Shown: positions 61,676-63,869 of the stretch, piece by piece
How the letters are laid out: the number at the start of each line of letters is the position of its first letter
How positions within the stretch are numbered: position 1 is the stretch's first letter
Source of the DNA: a virus
Virus record (IMG/VR): IMGVR_UViG_3300027746_000001
Span: 1 to 63,869 of that record
DNA length: 63,869 bases
Direction: 5' to 3' (one strand)
Made by a program: the position numbers and the translations under genes
Notes under the pieces: generated by a model
The model's database searches: none
What the model was told of the DNA's origin: nothing
Seen by the model: the letters and a program-made list of their open reading frames with translations, nothing else

Positions 61676-61827
61676 AAGCGCATGAGATAACACCAGAGAT
61701 GCGTATAATCCAGCAACAAAAGCAGGAGATTAGAGAATTGCGGCAAATTATCCACGAATTGCAACATGACGTAAACAAGCAGAAGTCCTTGATCAACAAG
61801 CTGAAGAACAAGGAAAACAACCAATAA
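61672..61827 (+). CDS. 51-residue coiled-coil protein
   Basis: ATGA-coupled to the zinc-ribbon gene. EMRIIQQQKQEIRELRQIIH then ELQHDVNKQKSLINKLKN has Leu/Ile at regular heptad spacing, a short leucine-zipper-like helix. It may dimerise with itself or the upstream protein. Confidence 0.6.
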   Translation: MKAHEITPEMRIIQQQKQEIRELRQIIHELQHDVNKQKSLINKLKNKENNQ

Positions 61828-61852
61828 CTTCCAATAACACCTGTAGTACATA

Positions 61853-62983
61853 ATGAAAACAGAAAAAATGAGATTCCACGCACTGGGACTTCCACACACA
61901 GTTACATCTAAAGAGTTTAACGCTTGCGCGTACACGCAGAAGGTAGTCAAATTCGGCAAAATGATGACCGATAGAGGCCATGAAGTCATCCACTACGGGC
62001 ATGAGGATAGCGACCTGCAATGCACTGAACACGTCAGCGTCCTGACAAATGAGGATTTCGCTAAGTCATATGGATCCCATGACTGGCGCAAGACGTTCTT
62101 CAAGTTCAACACCGAGGATCACGCATACAAGACGTTCTACGCAAATGCCATTAGGGAGGTAGGCAAGCGCAAGCAGCAGCATGATTTCATCCTGCCGTTC
62201 TGGGGTAGCGGAGTCAGACCCATCTGCGATTCCCATCCAGACTTAATCTGCGTTGAACCGGGGATAGGTTACGCTGGCGGTCACTGGGCTAGGTGGAAAG
62301 TATGGGAGTCATATGCCATCTATCACGCTCACTGCGGCATGGGTGCAGTTGGTCAGTGCCAGCAGGATAACTATAGCGTTGTTATTCCGAACTACTTTGA
62401 CATCGATGACTTCACCTTCACCGACAAGAAGGAGGATTACTTCCTGTACCTTGGCAGGGTCTACTCTGGCAAGGGTGTTGATATCGCAATCGATGCAACG
62501 CGCAGAGCAGGAGTGAAACTGGTTGTAGCGGGCCAGAAGGAAGCTGGGTATACATTCCCACCTCATGTCGAATATGTGGGCTATGCTGACGTTTTAAAGC
62601 GAAAGGCACTGATGTCTAAAGCCAAGGCATCCTTCCTTCCATCACAATACGTCGAACCATTCGGTGGAGTCCAGATCGAGAACCTATTGAGCGGAACACC
62701 AACCATCACCAGCGATTGGGGATCCTTCGCTGAGAACAACCTGCACGGGGTCACTGGGTATCGATGCCGCACGATGGGTGACTATGTGGATGCAGTCGAA
62801 AATATCGACCGCATCAAACCAGCGGACTGCCGCAAGTTTGGCGAGAACTTTACGCTTGAGAAGGTTGCACCGAGGTACGAGAAGTATTTCCAAGACGTGC
62901 TTGACGTTCACAACGGAGCGGGTTGGTACGCTGAAGGCAACGGAATCGATGCAATGACAATGATTTACCCATCCAATCTGTGA
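61853..62983 (+). CDS. Glycosyltransferase family 4-like
   Basis: A 376-residue protein. YFLYLGRVYSGKGVDIAIDA near residue 200 is the donor-domain opening of GT4 enzymes, followed by KLVVAGQKEAGY, VEYVGYAD and EPFGGVQIENLLSGTPTITS (E-x7-E-type site). The N-terminal domain has TVTSKEFNACAYTQKVVKFG, typical of acceptor-side binding. ATG 61853 is taken; 61868 (MRFHALGLPH) is an alternative. First gene of a three-transferase cluster. Confidence 0.87.
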   Translation: MKTEKMRFHALGLPHTVTSKEFNACAYTQKVVKFGKMMTDRGHEVIHYGHEDSDLQCTEHVSVLTNEDFAKSYGSHDWRKTFFKFNTEDHAYKTFYANAIREVGKRKQQHDFILPFWGSGVRPICDSHPDLICVEPGIGYAGGHWARWKVWESYAIYHAHCGMGAVGQCQQDNYSVVIPNYFDIDDFTFTDKKEDYFLYLGRVYSGKGVDIAIDATRRAGVKLVVAGQKEAGYTFPPHVEYVGYADVLKRKALMSKAKASFLPSQYVEPFGGVQIENLLSGTPTITSDWGSFAENNLHGVTGYRCRTMGDYVDAVENIDRIKPADCRKFGENFTLEKVAPRYEKYFQDVLDVHNGAGWYAEGNGIDAMTMIYPSNL

Positions 62984-63007
62984 CAAATACTACCAACTAT
63001 TTGTCAC
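62980..63007 (+). terminator. Hairpin after GT4-like gene
   Basis: GTGACAAAT (62980-62988, including the stop codon) pairs perfectly with ATTTGTCAC (62999-63007) over a 10-base loop. AT-rich, with no T-tract; perhaps a weak terminator or processing signal. Confidence 0.45.
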
Positions 63008-63025
63008 CACTTACCCAAGCATAAT

Positions 63026-63652
63026 ATGACAATTGATTTGCGTGGGATTAAATCACTTTGGATTGGTGGAATAAATAAAAACAGAGCATCAAGAATAAGT
63101 TCTTTGTTTGATAGTCTTGGATATAACCACAGAAAAGTTGAAGCTGTTATATCAAATGGATTCAATGGAAATACGCAAAGCACTAAAAATACAATTAAGG
63201 AATCTTTGGAATACGATGAACCTGTAGCAATTTTTGAAGACGATGCCAATATTACGCAGCACTATAAAAATAAAATTGATGTTCCAGACGATGCGGATGC
63301 TGTTTGGTTAGGAACTTCTATGTTTGGTCTTGTTAATAATTGGGAATCAATGTCATTGCGAGATGGGATTTATTTAACCCAACCAACAAAGACAGGAGAA
63401 TACAATGATTTCTATAAAGTGGAAAATATGCTTTCACTTCATGCTGTTGTGTTTATTACAACAAAATACAAGCAATGTATGTTTAATTACTTGGAATACT
63501 TAATCAACAAGCAAACCGCACCAGATATAATTACAGCAGCAACAATGAGGGATTTTAATATTTACGCTTGCAAGAAACCTATGTTCTTTCAAGACGATAA
63601 TGCACATAATAGTTTGCCTACATTAACCCCATTAGATTCTATTTTAATATGA
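63026..63652 (+). CDS. Glycosyltransferase family 25-like
   Basis: A 208-residue protein. The opening (IKSLWIGGINKNRASRISSL) and PVAIFEDDANI near 67-77 with the acidic DD match LPS-type family 25 transferases, as do LHAVVFITTKYKQCMFNYL and the final FFQDD. Slightly shorter than typical members. It would add a hexose to a glycan. TAATATG start; its TGA overlaps the ATG of the next glycosyltransferase. Confidence 0.8.
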   Translation: MTIDLRGIKSLWIGGINKNRASRISSLFDSLGYNHRKVEAVISNGFNGNTQSTKNTIKESLEYDEPVAIFEDDANITQHYKNKIDVPDDADAVWLGTSMFGLVNNWESMSLRDGIYLTQPTKTGEYNDFYKVENMLSLHAVVFITTKYKQCMFNYLEYLINKQTAPDIITAATMRDFNIYACKKPMFFQDDNAHNSLPTLTPLDSILI

Positions 63653-63869
63653 AGAAAGTATTATTTTACACTCAAAACAGGTGGGCATTTGGGTCTATTC
63701 ATCATGGTCTATGCAAGGAATTGTATAAACACGGGATATACGCAAATTTGCTTGACTGGACTATTCCGTATTCACAGCATGAGTTTGATTTCTTGAATAG
63801 AACATACGATGTGTTCGTTACAACTCCAGAGGCAGTAATTCCGTTGCATTATCGAGGGATTCCGTTGGA
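63649..63869 (+). CDS. Glycosyltransferase (GT4-like), 5' part of gene cut by the contig ends
   Basis: ATG overlaps the TGA of the GT25-like gene. The product starts MKKVLFYTQNRWAFGSIHHG, a Rossmann first strand and glycine-containing loop fitting the acceptor domain of GT-B enzymes. The frame continues without a break at position 1 of the window and ends at 806, giving 299 residues in all. Confidence 0.85.
   Translation, partial: MKKVLFYTQNRWAFGSIHHGLCKELYKHGIYANLLDWTIPYSQHEFDFLNRTYDVFVTTPEAVIPLHYRGIPL
63743..63869. repeat. Terminal direct repeat, right copy
   Basis: Exact second copy of bases 1-127. One of the two should be removed to obtain the circular genome of about 63,742 bp. Confidence 0.95.

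Overview
The window is one complete, circularly permuted tailed-phage genome. The first 127 bases recur exactly as the last 127 (63743-63869), which is how a closed circular contig looks when it is cut open with its assembly overlap left in. The unique length is therefore about 63,742 bp, and one glycosyltransferase gene (63649 to 806) runs across the cut. Every supported gene is on the + strand, and genes are packed with 1-4 base stop/start overlaps. I see no tRNA, integrase, lysogeny repressor, DNA polymerase, primase or RNA polymerase. The order of the structural genes (large terminase, long portal, scaffold, capsid, T7 gp11-like adaptor, T7 gp12-like nozzle, internal virion proteins, giant polyvalent protein) indicates a short-tailed (podovirus-type) particle. 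The host is not identifiable directly. Autotransporter-associated beta-strand repeats, a secreted formylglycine-enzyme-fold protein and frequent AT-rich starts of the TAATATG type without a Shine-Dalgarno sequence point weakly to a Verrucomicrobia/Planctomycetes-like host.

Layout. 61.9-63.9 kb plus 0-1.4 kb: three glycosyltransferases and a methyltransferase. 1.4-3.8 kb: nucleotide-pool enzymes (MazG-like, dCMP deaminase-like) and small genes. 3.7-15.1 kb: large terminase, portal, scaffold, two more glycosyltransferases, a structured leader, a secreted C-type-lectin/FGE-fold protein and the major capsid protein. 15.1-20.2 kb: a collagen-like fibre and two duplicated autotransporter-repeat proteins. 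20.2-22.3 kb: lysis genes and a phosphoesterase. 22.3-29.8 kb: four modular tail fibres/spikes separated by tiny CPPC peptides. 29.8-37.1 kb: tail adaptor and nozzle. 37.1-50.8 kb: internal virion proteins with an embedded PAPS-reductase-like enzyme and a YkgJ-like cysteine protein, ending in a 2,595-residue polyvalent protein with a zincin motif. 50.8-53.6 kb: small genes and a DUF932-like protein. 53.6-58.7 kb: recombination and replication (ERF annealer, RecB/Cas4-like nuclease, DUF1376 loader-like protein, DnaB-like helicase, SSB-like protein). 58.7-61.8 kb: coiled-coil genes, PD-(D/E)XK and RusA-like nucleases, small terminase and a zinc ribbon.

How the genes work together (inference). 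Host polymerases probably copy DNA under the phage helicase and annealing proteins, and packaging uses TerS/TerL. The unusual feature is the surface programme: five glycosyltransferases and a methyltransferase share the genome with a Gly-X-Thr collagen-like fibre, beta-solenoid proteins and interchangeable receptor-binding proteins. A glycosylated, collagen-coated virion is the main candidate for an undescribed system here. Second candidates are the giant protein that pairs a metallopeptidase motif with repeated [YF]MPxE linkers, and three multi-hairpin leaders.
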